Source: Cercophora sp. LCS_1 (taxonomy: Eukaryota > Ascomycota > Sordariomycetes > Sordariales > Lasiosphaeriaceae). From it: a stretch of 64,000 nucleotides of DNA. Under the pieces are notes generated by a model that was not told where the DNA came from, did no database searches, and was given only the letters and a program-made list of their open reading frames with translations. Location of the stretch: NCBI GenBank assembly GCA_036250225.1, contig JAPZLL010000039.1:248001-312000 (forward strand). Reading direction: 5' to 3'. Position 1 is the stretch's first letter, and every line of letters begins with the position of its first letter. A program made the translations under genes and the position numbers. This document shows, piece by piece, positions 34,001 through 45,837 of the stretch.

Positions 34001-35318
34001 CTACCGGAAAGTTGCCTTGATAACTTCAATGTGGTTATTATTCGTAAAGGACACGACCAATGTCTTTCCAGATGGGTCCAAGTATGGATGTGCCACACCG
34101 GCATAAACCAGCCCGCCGTCTATCGGTGTGGTGGTGTAGACCTCTACGTCTGGCGTCCACGGGCCTTCAAGAGCCTGGGCTGTGCGCAGGTAGACGGTGT
34201 TGCTTGCTAGACAGGGGTAAGCTTCCCATCGACAACGCCATCCAAACTTCTCCAAACTCACCAATACCGAGATGGACCAGAATGTAGCACTGGTAATGCC
34301 CATTCCAACAGATCTGCCCCTGTCCTGTTCCCCATAATGCCGCCGTCTCCGTTGTAAACTCTGTCAGCACTTGGGGTTTCCACCCTTGTTGCCGACCCCA
34401 GTAGTACTCATACTTGTCGAGATCGTAGGCATCGGCAGCCCTGACACGTGCGAGATAGATGTAGCTTCCCTCAAGCCAGCCAGTGAAGCGGTTCGGTGGG
34501 CCGCCCCAGATGTAAATATAGTCTGAGCGCTCGTCTCGGTATGCGATTTTATCGCCGTAGTGAGGGTAAAGTCTGGCATCCCACCAGTAACCCCTTGCTC
34601 CGAGGCGCTTGGTCACGGTTGGTGTGCCGTTTATCACGTCGACCTTGCCGGCTCCTGCTCCCACTAGGTTCGGCTCATACGCATTCTTTGGAATTACGAG
34701 TCAGGAGACTGAGAATGTCACGCTGGGGAGAATTATGGGACTCACGACCATGTAGTAGATGATCCCTGTCGCCTTTTCGGCATCAGTCTCACACAGACTG
34801 GTCCCACCGAAAGCGGTGGTGTTGACCTCACCCCAAGCCGGATTAAAAGGGACAAATTGCAACTGATGAGGCACTGGCCAGTCATTGTTGAGATTCAAGT
34901 CGATCACAGTCAAGGGGTCATTGGTGAGAAGAGACACCGAGTCCCGAACCATGCCATGGAAGCCTGGCTTGTCCTTGGTAAAGTCGGTGACGCCGGGAGC
35001 ACACCAGAGCGTGTCCCCAAAGATTGCATACCACCTGCCCGCAATCTTGCCCGTGAATCCAAGGTCTCTGCGGCTAGAGCTGTTGCTAGCAACTTGGTAA
35101 CCAAGCCACCGAACCAATTCGATGACGATCGGGTTGAGGCCGAATGTCTTGGTGTTGTCTATATCACCCCTGACCTGTGTGATGAAAGGCGGTACAGTCT
35201 GAGGAGATTGGTCGGTAACCAAGCTGGAATCATGCTGGCTCAGTTGAGCTGGAGCAACGACGGGTTTCGCGCTCAACGCATCGACCTTGTCGCGCAGTTT
35301 ACGGAGGAAGCGTCGCAT
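34001..35318 (-). CDS. DUF4185-like beta-propeller protein
   Basis: Three exons: 35318-34746, 34685-34268 and 34206-34001 (398 aa); introns of 60 and 61 nt are in phase. The first ATG in frame is at 35318 (MRRFLRKLRDK); there is no signal peptide. Features point to the DUF4185/glycosidase-like five-bladed propeller group: FTGKIAGRWYAIFGDTLW near residue 85, a WYA-F-GD blade start, then repeated blades with MVRDSVSLL, YIYIWGGPPNRFTG and a final DGGLVYAGVAHPYLDPSGKTLVVSF. Some members are annotated as glycoside hydrolase related. Enzyme activity is not established from this sequence, and the family call rests on motif resemblance. Confidence 0.65.
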
Positions 35319-35812
35319 GTTGGAAGAGGGAAGACTGGGAAGGAGGAATGGGAACCATAGTGTTCGCTGCGGCGTGTAAGACGGCCGAAGCAAGATATAC
35401 GATGCCGCAGTGGCAGCTGATGTTCATCTTCCCCATCTCTGGAATGGTGGGATGAGGAGCCGAGGTTGCTTTCAGGGGGATGACATCGTTGTGCCTTATC
35501 GATAAGCACAGGATGCGAAGAGACCATCTGGGCAGTGACTGTTTGGCGACGCCAGTGCAAACAAGTACAATGTCGAGCTGCTAACCAAGCTAAGATAATA
35601 TGTGGAATAATTCGTGCCTGGGTGGTCCTGGAGTTGTAACCGCCTGATGCACAATGGCTGGCGGTTGACTGCATCGCTGGTCGTTGTCCCGACCCCGCGA
35701 TAAGATAAGACCTTCATTATCGGCGCTTATCGGTGCGTCGCAACGAACACCACGACCGCAACAACGGCGACCGAACCTCGAATAGGCCGATAATCCTCAC
35801 ACCTCTGTAAAA
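35319..35812. other. Divergent promoter between DUF4185-like and asparaginase genes
   Basis: 494 bp between two divergent start codons; nothing coding seen. It contains repeated GATAAG/CTTATC words (for example near 35497, 35588, 35700 and 35727), potential GATA-factor sites, which would fit nitrogen control of an asparaginase. Confidence 0.4.
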
Positions 35813-37228
35813 ATGGAGTACAAACCCCAATTCCAATCTCCCCAAGCAAAGCCCCGCCTAATCATCCACGGCGGCGCCGGCAACATCACCCCAGCAAACC
35901 TCTCCTCGGACCTCTACAAACAATACCGCTCCTCCCTCCTCACGATCGCAAGTGGCTCCTCGCTCCCCCCCTCAAAACTCCTCCTCTAACCCCTGATGCC
36001 CCAGACCTCCAAAACCCAGGCCTACATGTCAAGCCCTCCTCCCTCCTCCCTCGGCAACTTACCCACCGCCCTCGAAACGGCAACCTACGCCGTCTCCCTC
36101 CTCGAAGACAACCCCCTCTTCAACTCGGGCCACGGCGCTGTCTTCACCCGCGATGGAATCAACGAACTAGAAGCGAGCGTAATGGTGTCCCGCGGCTTCG
36201 CCAAACGCGCCGTAGGCGTAATGGGCCTACGACGGGTTCGCAATCCCATTCTGCTTGCGAAGGAGATGCTCGAACATGGAAACGACGATCTTCTCGGGAA
36301 ACGGGACGTCGACCCGCAAGGGTTGGATGTGCCCTCTGCGCAGGGCCACACACTACTCCACGGGGAGACGGCCGAGACGCTGGCGGAGCGGTATGGACTG
36401 CAAATGGTTGATCCGGGCTATTTCTTTACGCAAAAGAGGTGGGATGAACATATACGGGGGCTGGAAAGAGAGAGAAGCGGCAAGGGGGTCGGCACGTGGA
36501 GCGAGGACGAGTATTTGCCGCAAGGGACGGTGGGTGCTGTTGCGTTGGATGCCGAGGGGGTGGTGTGTTGCGCTACGAGCACGGGCGGGTTGACAAATAA
36601 GTTGACGGGGCGGATAGGGGATACGCCGACGGTCGGCGCAGGGTTTTGGGCTGAGGAGTGGACGGAGGAGGGAGATCCGACTGGGGCCACTGGATGGGGA
36701 GGTCGGTTGGAGCAGTTACGGCCTGGGGTGATGTTGTCTGAGGGGTTAAAGGGGCTGCTTGCGGATTGTTTGCCAACGCCTTGGATGTATAAACCTGTTG
36801 GCAATGGGATGGGTGCGGACCTGGTGACAACGAGGTCTGTTGCTGTGTCTGGAACGGGGAACGGTGATTCGTTTCTTCGTACTGCGGCTGTGAAGACGGT
36901 TGCTTCCATTGCTCGGTATGCCGTAGTATCATCCGCGGAGGCGCTCGGGAGGGTCAGTGGCCCTGGAGGTGAGCTCCAACGGAGCGCCGGAGACCGCTGG
37001 GGCAGGACAGGAGAGGGCGAGGGCGGCATGATCGGAATCGAATCTGTTGTCGTTCGGCGGCGTGATGGGGTAGTTGTGGGTGCTCGATCCGAGATCCTGC
37101 AGGATTACAACTGCGGCGGGATGTTTAGAGCCTGGGTCGATGAGAGCGGGAATGTGGTCGTCAGGATATGGCGGGAGGATCGGGTTGAGGCTGACTACAC
37201 GGCTTGGCCTAGGTCAGAGAAACAATGA
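35813..37228 (+). CDS. Asparaginase/isoaspartyl peptidase family (Ntn hydrolase)
   Basis: Two exons: 35813-35947 and 36005-37228 (452 aa). Exon 1 gives MEYKPQFQ then RLIIHGGAGNI (His19), the N-terminal signature of type 2 asparaginases. The only splice that preserves the frame uses a GC donor (ATC|GCAAGT) with acceptor CCCCAG and branch CTCTAAC, a GC-AG intron. Downstream, LEDNPLFNSGHGAVFTRDG and ELEASVM are family-conserved. Autocleavage should occur before Thr220 in GTVGAVALD, the nucleophile, leaving alpha and beta chains, and GG motifs follow (STGGLTNKL). The family hydrolyses asparagine or isoaspartyl peptides. The ~100-residue insertion around 270-370 makes it longer than the usual ~320-350 aa. 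Confidence 0.82.
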
Positions 37229-37505
37229 AACCCCAATACTCCTTCCTGAGCCACAAATTGGTTGAAGAGAGTTATTATTCTGGAGTCGTTTCGCTGTTGG
37301 GCACCCCGCCCAGCCACACCATGTGGCAAGCGTGACCAACCTGGATCTATGTTACATGGAACGCCACCACCCGAATGCTGACCGTCATGAATGCATACAA
37401 AAATACACGCCCTAGCGCAAAGCCGGGGGGGGAGAGTTGGGATATGTCCGACCGTGAATCGTCCCTGGCCGCAGGGCTTGGACCAACCATCGTATACGAA
37501 GTAGT

Positions 37506-38160
37506 CTAAGCCAGCACCTTCTCGTTATTCGGGGGTGGCGGTGGGAGCTAGGGGATTGGGTATTAGCCTTGTAGTTTCACATCTCCCGGGAACACTTACT
37601 TCGAGCTTTTGACTCCCAGCCAACATTCTTTGGAAACCCATACCAACACCCTCGATAACCGCCAGCAACACCGCGCAACCGATAGCTCCGTTCCGGATCT
37701 GCTTGTAGCCTCCTCGAACAGCGAGAGAGCCGCCGGTGAAGAAGCCAGCAATGATGGCGTTCCACGGATCCTCCTTCTTGCGAACGCCCTTAACCGCGCA
37801 GTCGAAAGTGCTGAACAGACCACCCCATACTGGGCTTGTTAGATCAGGGTTGATACCGCCGGAACAGAGCACACATACCTCCAAAGTTGCCGCCCAGAAC
37901 TGGCGCGCGCATCTTGACAGCCGTGATGGCGCCTATCCTTCGCTCGCCATAGGGGCTGTTTCTGAATCCCTTGATACCGTGCCATATCGTGCCACCGATA
38001 GCCTGTTGAGAGCGTCAGCGTCAACTCCCAATCAAAGTCGTCCGTCGTCGAGAGTCTGGTGGGAAGCGATCGGAGACCCGTGGATACATACACCCATAGC
38101 AAAAGCACCACCAAAGTCGTTGAGGATAACCCACGGGCAGGGGTCGCGTGTGTGATCCAT
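37506..38160 (-). CDS. TIM17: Mitochondrial inner membrane translocase subunit Tim17
   Basis: Four exons: 38160-38092, 38002-37879, 37829-37600 and 37547-37506 (154 aa); introns are 89, 49 and 52 nt. The start [23 protein letters not shown] is nearly invariant in fungal Tim17. It continues with [15 protein letters not shown], then [26 protein letters not shown], the signature of the Tim17/22/23 family. Four hydrophobic segments lie between ~17 and 135, with Gly-rich packing motifs. The Pro-rich C-terminus comes from the last small exon. Tim17 is the core subunit of TIM23, importing presequence proteins into the matrix or inner membrane. Length matches the ~155 aa expected. Confident assignment. 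Confidence 0.95.
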
Positions 38161-39586
38161 TTTGTGTTCGGAGAGGGGGAGGACTTGAGGTGGGAATCGG
38201 GACTCGTTCTCGGCGCACCGCAATCAGGACCAGAGTCTGGGGCCGGTTCAGATGAGCGCTTGGGATCAAAGTCGGCTTTCTCTTCGGTAGGCGGTCGAGG
38301 TGGGTCTATTCCCGGTTGTCGATGGTGATGCGCGGTCGTCGCGGTTCGGCGGTGGTACAGCAAGTTCTGCTCGATGATCTCAGACCAAAGAAAATTATTG
38401 CCAAACTGACAGGGGTGCCGTTGTGCACGGGCCACCGATTCGAAAGAAACCGGCATTTGCCGGCTGCCCGGACTTTCTGAAGGGCCGAAGCAATGCACCC
38501 ATCTCATTCCCTCCGCTCTACACGATCGCTGATCCACTTTTGAATTTGGGGGTTCTGGCATCAAAGCTAACTTAATCCTTACTCTCGGGTTGTGATGTCT
38601 ATGTTGGGCTCAAAACCGGTTCTTTTACGTACCCAAATGCTGTTGGGCAAATCCGGTCCATGCACGAATCCGAAAATCGCCCGGGACAGACGTTTGGACA
38701 CCTGAGTGGAATGTTGCACGAAGGGGAGAGCAACCAAAAACCCGTCTGGGTGGGACCAAGCTGTCCGGCGTTGGACACAGGCGTCAACAGCAGGTTAACT
38801 GCGGTAAATTTCCTCGTCGCGAGCACGGTGTTATTGATAATTGCGTCGAAGAATCTGCTCATGATCAAATCTCCAAACTGCTCAGTGCTGCCCGATGTCG
38901 CTGAGAACCGTGCTTTCCTGCTTGATCTGTCGGGATCAACTGTTGTCAGGTCCGAGACGGCATGGGCTTGCAGTGCAGCCAAGTTGCGGTGAACCGCGTC
39001 CGGCTGGCAACGCCCGTTCATCTCTCACGTTACGGCCGCCAGGAGACCACCTCGTGGCTCGTGAGACGGCGTATAAATGGCTCACGACGTTTGACATCAT
39101 TTTACAAATTGCTAGGCCACCGGGAGGCTCGGTGTGCTGCGTAGGGCAGCAAGACGTGGGGAACAACCTCTAAAAGCCGCTCTCCCGGCAGCAGGCGGGC
39201 GCAGGGCGACTTGTGGCGTCGAAACCCCCTGTCGCCGGTTCGGACCGCCTACCCAATCGTGTATATGAGCTGGGTTAGCCGCTGCCCTCCTGCACACGAC
39301 ATCTGCATCTTCCCAACGATTTCTCCATCCTCCTCCTTGTGACCTCGTCTTGTTCTTTCTGCTGGCCGTAAGAGCGGTGAGATGCTTCAAACTTTCTTCT
39401 TTCGACCTGTCCGTGCCGGGTTATGAGGAAGCCTGGTTGCGGCACGGACTTGGTTCACCTCTTGTGGTTTGCTCTGAATGGTGCCGTTTACCCCTGATCT
39501 CGCGTCATTAGACGGGACCACCGAGTTTTCGCGAAGCAAGGAACAAAGCCGGAGCCCGAAGCCAGACACTTGTGCGGCTCATACAA
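38161..39586. other. Intergenic between TIM17 and a small predicted gene
   Basis: No recognisable gene. Short open frames on both strands (for example 38660-38992) have no domain or splice support. Confidence 0.4.
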
Positions 39587-39880
39587 ATGGAGTATTTGTC
39601 CTCTTCCCAAAACGGCCGGCCTATTCCGCGGAATTTTGTCTGGCGACTGCATGGTGGACGGAGTGCCAGCTCGACCAGCTCGACGGAGACAGAGACCGAA
39701 GGAGGAGATATGACTCTCGCTGTCGAGGTTCCCGCGTTTCGCGATTCGTTCGATCCTTGGGGCCAGCACGGAAAGGAGGCAGAGGACGGCCATTGCAATG
39801 GCTGCACCAAGATCCTCAAGGCCAGGGCCGCGGCGGCAGCCCAACGCGCTGTGGCATCGCCATCAACCCATGGTGAGTAA
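39587..39880 (+). CDS. Small hypothetical protein, about 97 aa (may be spliced further)
   Basis: The ATG at 39587 starts a frame of balanced composition (MEYLSSSQNGRPIPRNFVWRL), then Ser/Thr/Glu-rich and Ala-rich helices with a CNGCTK pair, ending at 39880. A strong donor ACCCATG|GTGAGT at 39872 lies just before the stop, so this may be a first exon whose partner I could not place in the 600 bp before DUG2. Not recognised. Confidence 0.35.
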   Translation: MEYLSSSQNGRPIPRNFVWRLHGGRSASSTSSTETETEGGDMTLAVEVPAFRDSFDPWGQHGKEAEDGHCNGCTKILKARAAAAAQRAVASPSTHGE

Positions 39881-40502
39881 ACTTCGATTTGTTTAGATGG
39901 GATTCTCGATCCCCAGCTTGCCCGTCACACGCATCCAACCCACGTCGGTGGGCGGCAGTGGCAGCCTTTTATGCTGCAAACCCCCACGCTCTGGTGTCCC
40001 GTCTGCCCGCCTATCTCCGCCGCCGTCTCCCACCTTGCTGGCGAGACCCTCAGCAGCATCTAGCGACCCCGGTTGGGCCGTCTTGTCCCACCGTGGGGTG
40101 CGTGTTCTCATGTGTCAAACTACCATTTTGGACCCATTTCAAGCTGTCCTGGGATCCGCGCTGTCACCGACAGTGGGGGTTTCCACTGTGGTGACTCCCG
40201 AAAACAGCGAAGATGGGGTGGGAATCCCTGCGCTCACTGGTGGCAGAGGGCGCGGGGCTGCGCCTGGCGCCTCAGGGCCAGAACGGCCGACGGATCCAGG
40301 ACAATGGGCCCCGCCAAAAACTGACATCGCCCGATCGGACCGAACCCTGCCCACGCACTGTGCCTGGCTGGCTTTCCACCGTGCAAACCACCCCCATCGA
40401 CCCAAGATTGGACGGCATGCAAGGCAGAGCGATTGGCGCATTGGACGTGTTGAACTTGGTGCTGACCCTCAATTCCCCACGATAGAAACGCCCTCTGCCA
40501 CG
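39881..40502. other. Upstream region of DUG2
   Basis: The DUG2 frame stays open upstream to 39897, but the translation is low-complexity and without WD features, so this is treated as leader and promoter. Confidence 0.5.
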
Positions 40503-43213
40503 ATGCTTGACATCCAACCCCGCGAACTAGACGACGGCTGCCCTGACAGCGCCCCCAAGCAGCTGCAGGAGCTCCAACACGACGGATCCATCCTCTCGAT
40601 TGCCGTTTCAGACGAATACATATTTGCCGGCACCAGCAAGGGCGAAATTGCCGTCTGGTCGCTTGGCTCCTACCAGCTCGTCCAAACGATCCAGGCGCAC
40701 AAACGGAGCGTCCTATGCCTCTTTCTCACCGACGACAACAAGTACCTTCTCTCGAGCGCATGCGAGCCAATCATCAACGTGTGGTGCCCGAAAACACTCA
40801 CCCGCCTCTACGAGATCTACAGCACATACGACGTTGGCGATGTCTTCAGCGTCGTTTACTCGGCGCAGCGGGACACGATCTACATGGGGACGCAAACGCA
40901 ATACATACAATGGATCAATCTGAAGGACGCTGATCGCGTGGTGCCACACGACTCTGCAAACCACCCGGACAAACGACAACATCGGTTCTTTGACTCTAAG
41001 GCTGTGGGCGGAACCTCGACTCCCCGACGAACCGAGTCACACCATGGCCTCATTCCCAAGCCACAAAAGGTGTTGGAGATTGACTCGTCGGCCGTACATC
41101 AATACGCGCACTACGGCTGGGTCTTTTGCATGCGCATTGCAAAAGATGCCTCGGTGCTGGTCGACGCTGACGAGGAAATATTGGTTTCCGGGGGCGGCGA
41201 CGGGACAATCAAGCTGTGGAAGCTAACGGACGAAGGCGAGGAATACGGAGACGGGTCGCGGGTTACCGGCAACATTCAAGAACTGATGGTTCTTGGAGAA
41301 GACGATAGCGAGTCCGTCATGTCTCTCGAGCTCGATGGTTCTTTTCTCTATGCCGGCAAGCTCAAGGGCATCGTTGAGCTTTGGGATGTCGACACCAAGC
41401 AGAAGCTGAGAGTGATCAAGGTACTCGACGGGACCGTAACCACGCTCAAGATGAGTTTCGGGCTTCTTTGGAGTACAGGGACAGGGGGCTCTGCAGCGGT
41501 ATGTCCCAACCTTGCATCCAAGTTAGTTCTCATGCTGATATGTCACAGAAACACAGCACAAGACAGTACAGCAGGGACAACAGCGAGGTTCTGCGCACTG
41601 GCACCGTCGCCCAAAACTACCAGTGTCTCAGCCAATGGACAGCGCATGGTGACGACAAGATCTTGTCCTCGGCTGTCGCCGTGCACCGGAACGAGCAACT
41701 CTTCATCACTGGAGGCAACGACAACGCCGTCCGCGTTTGGCACGTCAACGGCGTGCCCGAGAAGGAAGAGCCGATCGTTGAAGCTACGGATAACATGATG
41801 CTCAAGTCGCTCGAGGATTTCGTCTCGTACAAGACCATCTCCTCACGTCCCGAGTTCACCGAGGACTGCCGCAAGGGCGCCAGATTTCTTGGATCTCTGT
41901 TCAAACGACTCGGCGCCCAGGTCGAGCTGCTCAGCACCGGCGGGCTACACAACCCTATTATGTACGCCAAGTTCACTGGCAAGCTCGAGCCAGCCGAGAA
42001 GCGCAAGCGAATCTTGTTTTACGGGCACTACGACGTGGTTCCCGCGGACACTAAGGCTGGAAACTGGCAGAGTGACCCGTTCAAGCTCAAGGGGCAAGAT
42101 GGTTACCTATATGGCCGTGGCGTCAGCGACAACAAGGGTCCCATCATAGCGGCCCTTTATGCCGTGTCAGACCTGCTGCAAGACAGAGAGCTCGACTCGG
42201 ACATTACCTTTGTCATCGAGGGCGAGGAGGAGTCCGGATCGAGGGGCTTCCAGGACACGATCCGCAGGCACAAGAAGCAGATTGGCCCTATCGACTACGT
42301 TCTTTTGGCCAACAGCTACTGGCTCGATGACGAGGTCCCGTGTCTTACGTATGGCCTCCGTGGTGTTCTTCACGCGACGGTGTGCGTCGACTCCAAGCAT
42401 CCCGACTTGCACTCGGGTGTCGACGGAAGCAACATGCTGGCGGAGCCGCTGACAGATCTCACACTACTCCTCAGCAAGGTCAAAGACAACAAGAGTCGCG
42501 TAATGCTCCCTGGCTTTTACGACGGCATTCTTCCGGTGACCAAGGAGGAAGAGGCTCGCTATGATGATATCGCCAAGCTCCTTATCCGTCGCAACCCTTC
42601 CAGCGCGCCGGTTGACCTCTTGAAGCGCAGTCTGATGGCACGCTGGCGTGAGCCCAACCTTACCATCCACCGATATAATGTGTCGGGTCCCGATGGCAGT
42701 CTGATTAGCAGCCATGCAACTGCCAACGTCAGCATCCGGCTTGTTCCTGGCCAGGAGGTTGACCAGGTCATCGGCTCCCTGAAGTCATTCTTGCAATCTG
42801 AGTTTGCCAAGTTGGAGAGCGACAACACGCTGACGATTCGGATCGACAACAAGGCCGAGCCGTGGCTCGGTGTGCCAGGGAATCACATCTTCAAGACACT
42901 TGAAGACGCTGTGACCAAGGCCTGGGCAGTTCCAGAAGCTGAAGAGACCGGAACCGAACTTCCGTGCCCCGCGAATAGCGCCGAAGGCACAAACGACGCG
43001 ACCGGCCCGTCCAAGAACAGGAAACCGCTTTACATCCGCGAAGGAGGGTCCATTCCCCCGATCCGATTCCTGGAGAAAGAGTTTAACGCGCCGGCGGCAC
43101 ATCTGCCTTGTGGTCAAGCGAGTGATTCCGCGCATTTACACAATGAGCGGTTGAGGTACCTGAACTTGACGAAGAGCAGGGAGATCTTCAAGACTGTTTT
43201 CAGCAAGCTGTAG
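40503..43213 (+). CDS. DUG2: Glutathione-degradosome subunit Dug2 (WD40 + M20 peptidase)
   Basis: Two exons: 40503-41498 and 41549-43213 (886 aa), 50-nt intron. The N-terminal ~430 residues are WD40 repeats (IAVWSL, INVWCP, DGTIKLWKL, IVELWDV, AVRVWHV). The C-terminal half is an M20 metallopeptidase: metal ligands in ILFYGHYDVVPAD and GRGVSDNKGP, and the catalytic/ligand pair in EGEEESGSRG, followed by the dimerisation domain (HPDLHSG). This WD40-M20 fusion is specific to Dug2, which with the Dug3 amidotransferase cleaves glutathione in the cytosol. Start choice: the first ATG just before WD-like sequence (MLDIQPREL). The metal ligands all look intact. Confidence 0.93.
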
Positions 43214-43802
43214 CGAGATGTTGCCTGGGTTACCATGGGTCGCAAAAGTTACGGGGGTCGGTCGTTTGCTTTTGAGGGTGGGACATTGCAGATTGTTTGT
43301 CATACCTACTGGGGAAAAGCGTCTGGGAGTGTTTTTTGCTGGTTTCCCAACAGCCTAGCACTTGTGTCGTTATTTATGCAGCGTTTTTAGAACCTTTGGT
43401 CTTTGAAGTATTCCTCTTGGTTGTGAATTGTCCTGGATTGTCCAAGGAATGGACGAGCGCTGGCAAAAATCAATACGGTCAAATTCGTCCCATATTCTCA
43501 TAACGGCTCGCAGGATATAGCCGCAGGTAGAACAAAACCAGGATAGAATAAGATGGTAGAACAAAATGCCAAGGGGGGGCGGGTACTAGGGCAAGGCACC
43601 AGGTCAGTGCAAGGTGTCAGGGTAAGGCGGCTCGCAAAGGTGAAGCTATTCAGGACGAAGAACAGTGATGGCAAGCCTCAGGGCCGTGGCGTCGATGGTC
43701 ACGTCGATATTTACGATGTATCATAGGCATCTCATCAAAAGTATTGTACCTAGCTCCGACTAAAGGAGCTGCTCGAATCTCTATCCTCAAGAACGAAGGC
43801 CC
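43214..43802. other. Intergenic, 3' of DUG2
   Basis: No gene found. Confidence 0.45.
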
Positions 43803-44539
43803 TCACTCGATATCAGATGAATCGAGCACGACGCGAGATCGCTTATCTGGGCCCCCTCCGTCCTCTCCGGGCCCACCCGTTGCCTCCTCTTGACCACCAC
43901 CCTTTTCGCTGAACATCCACTCTCCATAGTGGACGTACAAGCGTTGCTCTTGCTTGGCATCAAGCTCCTTCAAGTTCGAATCCAACCCGTCGATATTGTT
44001 CGGGTTGGTATTGTTGCGAATCTTCTCGAAGAATTCCTGCGAGTCGGTCTTGCACTTTCCGGCGACCGTTCGATAGGGGACCCGGTTTGTCGTAGCAATC
44101 CAATTGCAATACATCTCGCAGGCAGTGTCGGCAAGGGGGCCTTCAATGAGAGCATCACCGACCTCTGGGACGGTGGTACTTGAAGCTGTATCAGCGGTAG
44201 ACGTCTGATCACCCTCCGATAAATCTCCTTCGAACATGTCCCCGAGGCGGTCCAGTCGCTACAAAATCTCTTTCTGGACCAAAAGGATCTTGTGCTGGTT
44301 CGAAAGAAGGACGCGCAGATTGATATGTGTTGCGATGTCGACCAGAGGGATTGTACCAGTAGCAATCGCGTCTTCGGTGAATGTAACCCACTCTTCAGGG
44401 TGAATGGCGTTGGCCGAAGGCACGGGCACTTCCTCGGTCGACGAGTCGTTGTCGTCTGGCATCCTATCGTAGTACGTCAGTAGAAAATCAATCAACTCGG
44501 TACTCTAGATGGAATATCGACATACCTTGCGGTCGACAT
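43803..44539 (-). pseudogene. Hypothetical gene interrupted by an in-frame TAG
   Basis: A two-exon frame: ATG at 44539, exon 44539-44526, intron 44525-44464 (62 nt, donor G|GTATGT, acceptor GATAG), exon 44463-43803. It would encode 224 residues except for a TAG at 44261-44259 (codon 73). The frame is open on both sides and composition is similar: acidic, Ser/Thr-rich first part, then DTACEMYCNWIATTNRVPYRTVAG and a Gly/Glu-rich end. No family recognised. A CAG to TAG change would explain the stop. It could alternatively be two small unrelated frames. Confidence 0.45.
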
Positions 44540-45837
44540 AGGCGTCTCGGTCAAACACAGGCAACTTGACTGATCGAGATGGGTTGCGGTCGACACAGGC
44601 GAGTGGGCAAATTGCTTGTAGTAATTTGACGCGTGATTGACGGATAAGCGCCAGGCCTCTCCCGGCGTGGTTGACAGGATAGTGCCTCGAGTCGGGTATT
44701 GAGTGGCCGGGGATTGCGGAACGAAACCTGGGATACCGGAGACGCTGTGCTGCCAGCTTTCAATACTTGCACCAATTGATTGAGGAGGTGGAAGAAAAGG
44801 GTCAGAGATGATAGTGGAGGGAAATTAGAAAAGAGAAAGGGTGGCGGGGTTACTTGAGATGGTGAGGAGTGGGGCTGAGTGAGGAAGGGGGAAGGAGCAG
44901 ACCCTTGGCGTGATTTGCAACTCCACACTGAGGAACGGCAGAAAATTCTTGATATCCCATAGTAAAACCAGAAAATCCTGCCATCTCTCAGCTTTTAGGT
45001 GCCATATCCTCATATTTTGGACGAAGCAACTGCAGTGCCTCAAGGAGCTCCTACCTCTTAGTCCACTTTGTGGGGCTCCCAAATTCAAGACCTTTCTCTA
45101 CCTCCATTACTTCCCTTACCTCTCCTTCTCTTCTTCCTTACCACAGCACCTCTCCTCTTCTTCTTCCTTACCACCACACCATCACCTCGTCTATCCGTTT
45201 TCCTTATTACTAGCAATATCTTTTAGCACGCTTGGGTTAACGGATAAGCATTTCTCTCCTTTACAACCTCCTCTCAATCTCCACAGTGCTAATCAACAAC
45301 GCCATCGGATCCTGGCAGCAGCTCAGCCAAATCCCCTCAGGCCTTTCTGGAATGCCAAAGCATCCCAACTACTCGCCCTCACTCAAGGAAATCGATCAAG
45401 CGCTCTCCGGCCTTTCCAGTAAGTCTAAACACCAACCACCCCGCCCTCACTCAGATATCTCAGCCCCTTTCCCCTCACTCAAAAAACTCGATCGAGCCCC
45501 ATTGGGCGTTTATAGCAAGTTCAAACACCAACCACTCCCCCTCTCGCTTAGATATCTCGGCTAACTTCCCTCAAACCCATCCGGCAGGTTCCAATATTCT
45601 GAATGCTTTCCCCCTCCAACTCAAACCTCTTGGTTGGATCCCCTCAGACCTTTCCAGCAACTTCAAACCCCAGCCGCTCCCCCTTCCACTCAAACATCTC
45701 GAGAAAGTCACCTCATACACTGGCAAGTTCGTATATCCCAACCCTTTCCTGCTTCTCTCGGACACGTCGATTAAAACAAGCTGACCCAGTCGAGCCGAAT
45801 CAGTCGACCCAAGCCGCCCCCAACCAAGCCATTTATT
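44540..45837. other. Intergenic, pyrimidine-rich, with degenerate repeat
   Basis: Rich in CTTCTTCCTTACC-type words (45117-45185) and the repeat at 45370-45720. No gene recognised. Confidence 0.4.
45370..45720 (+). repeat. Degenerate tandem repeat related to a copy at 54.5 kb
   Basis: Successive imperfect units each carry CCCTCACTCAAA, an ATCGA core (CTCGATCGAGC in the best copy), a CCTTTCCAG-like element and AAGTTCAAACACCAACCAC. Three recognisable units occur here, diverging to the right. A single similar unit is found at 54531-54620. Confidence 0.6.

Noticed and set aside
39897..40502. 200-codon N-terminal extension of Dug2
   Set aside because: Low-complexity and without WD motifs; the family starts near 40503.
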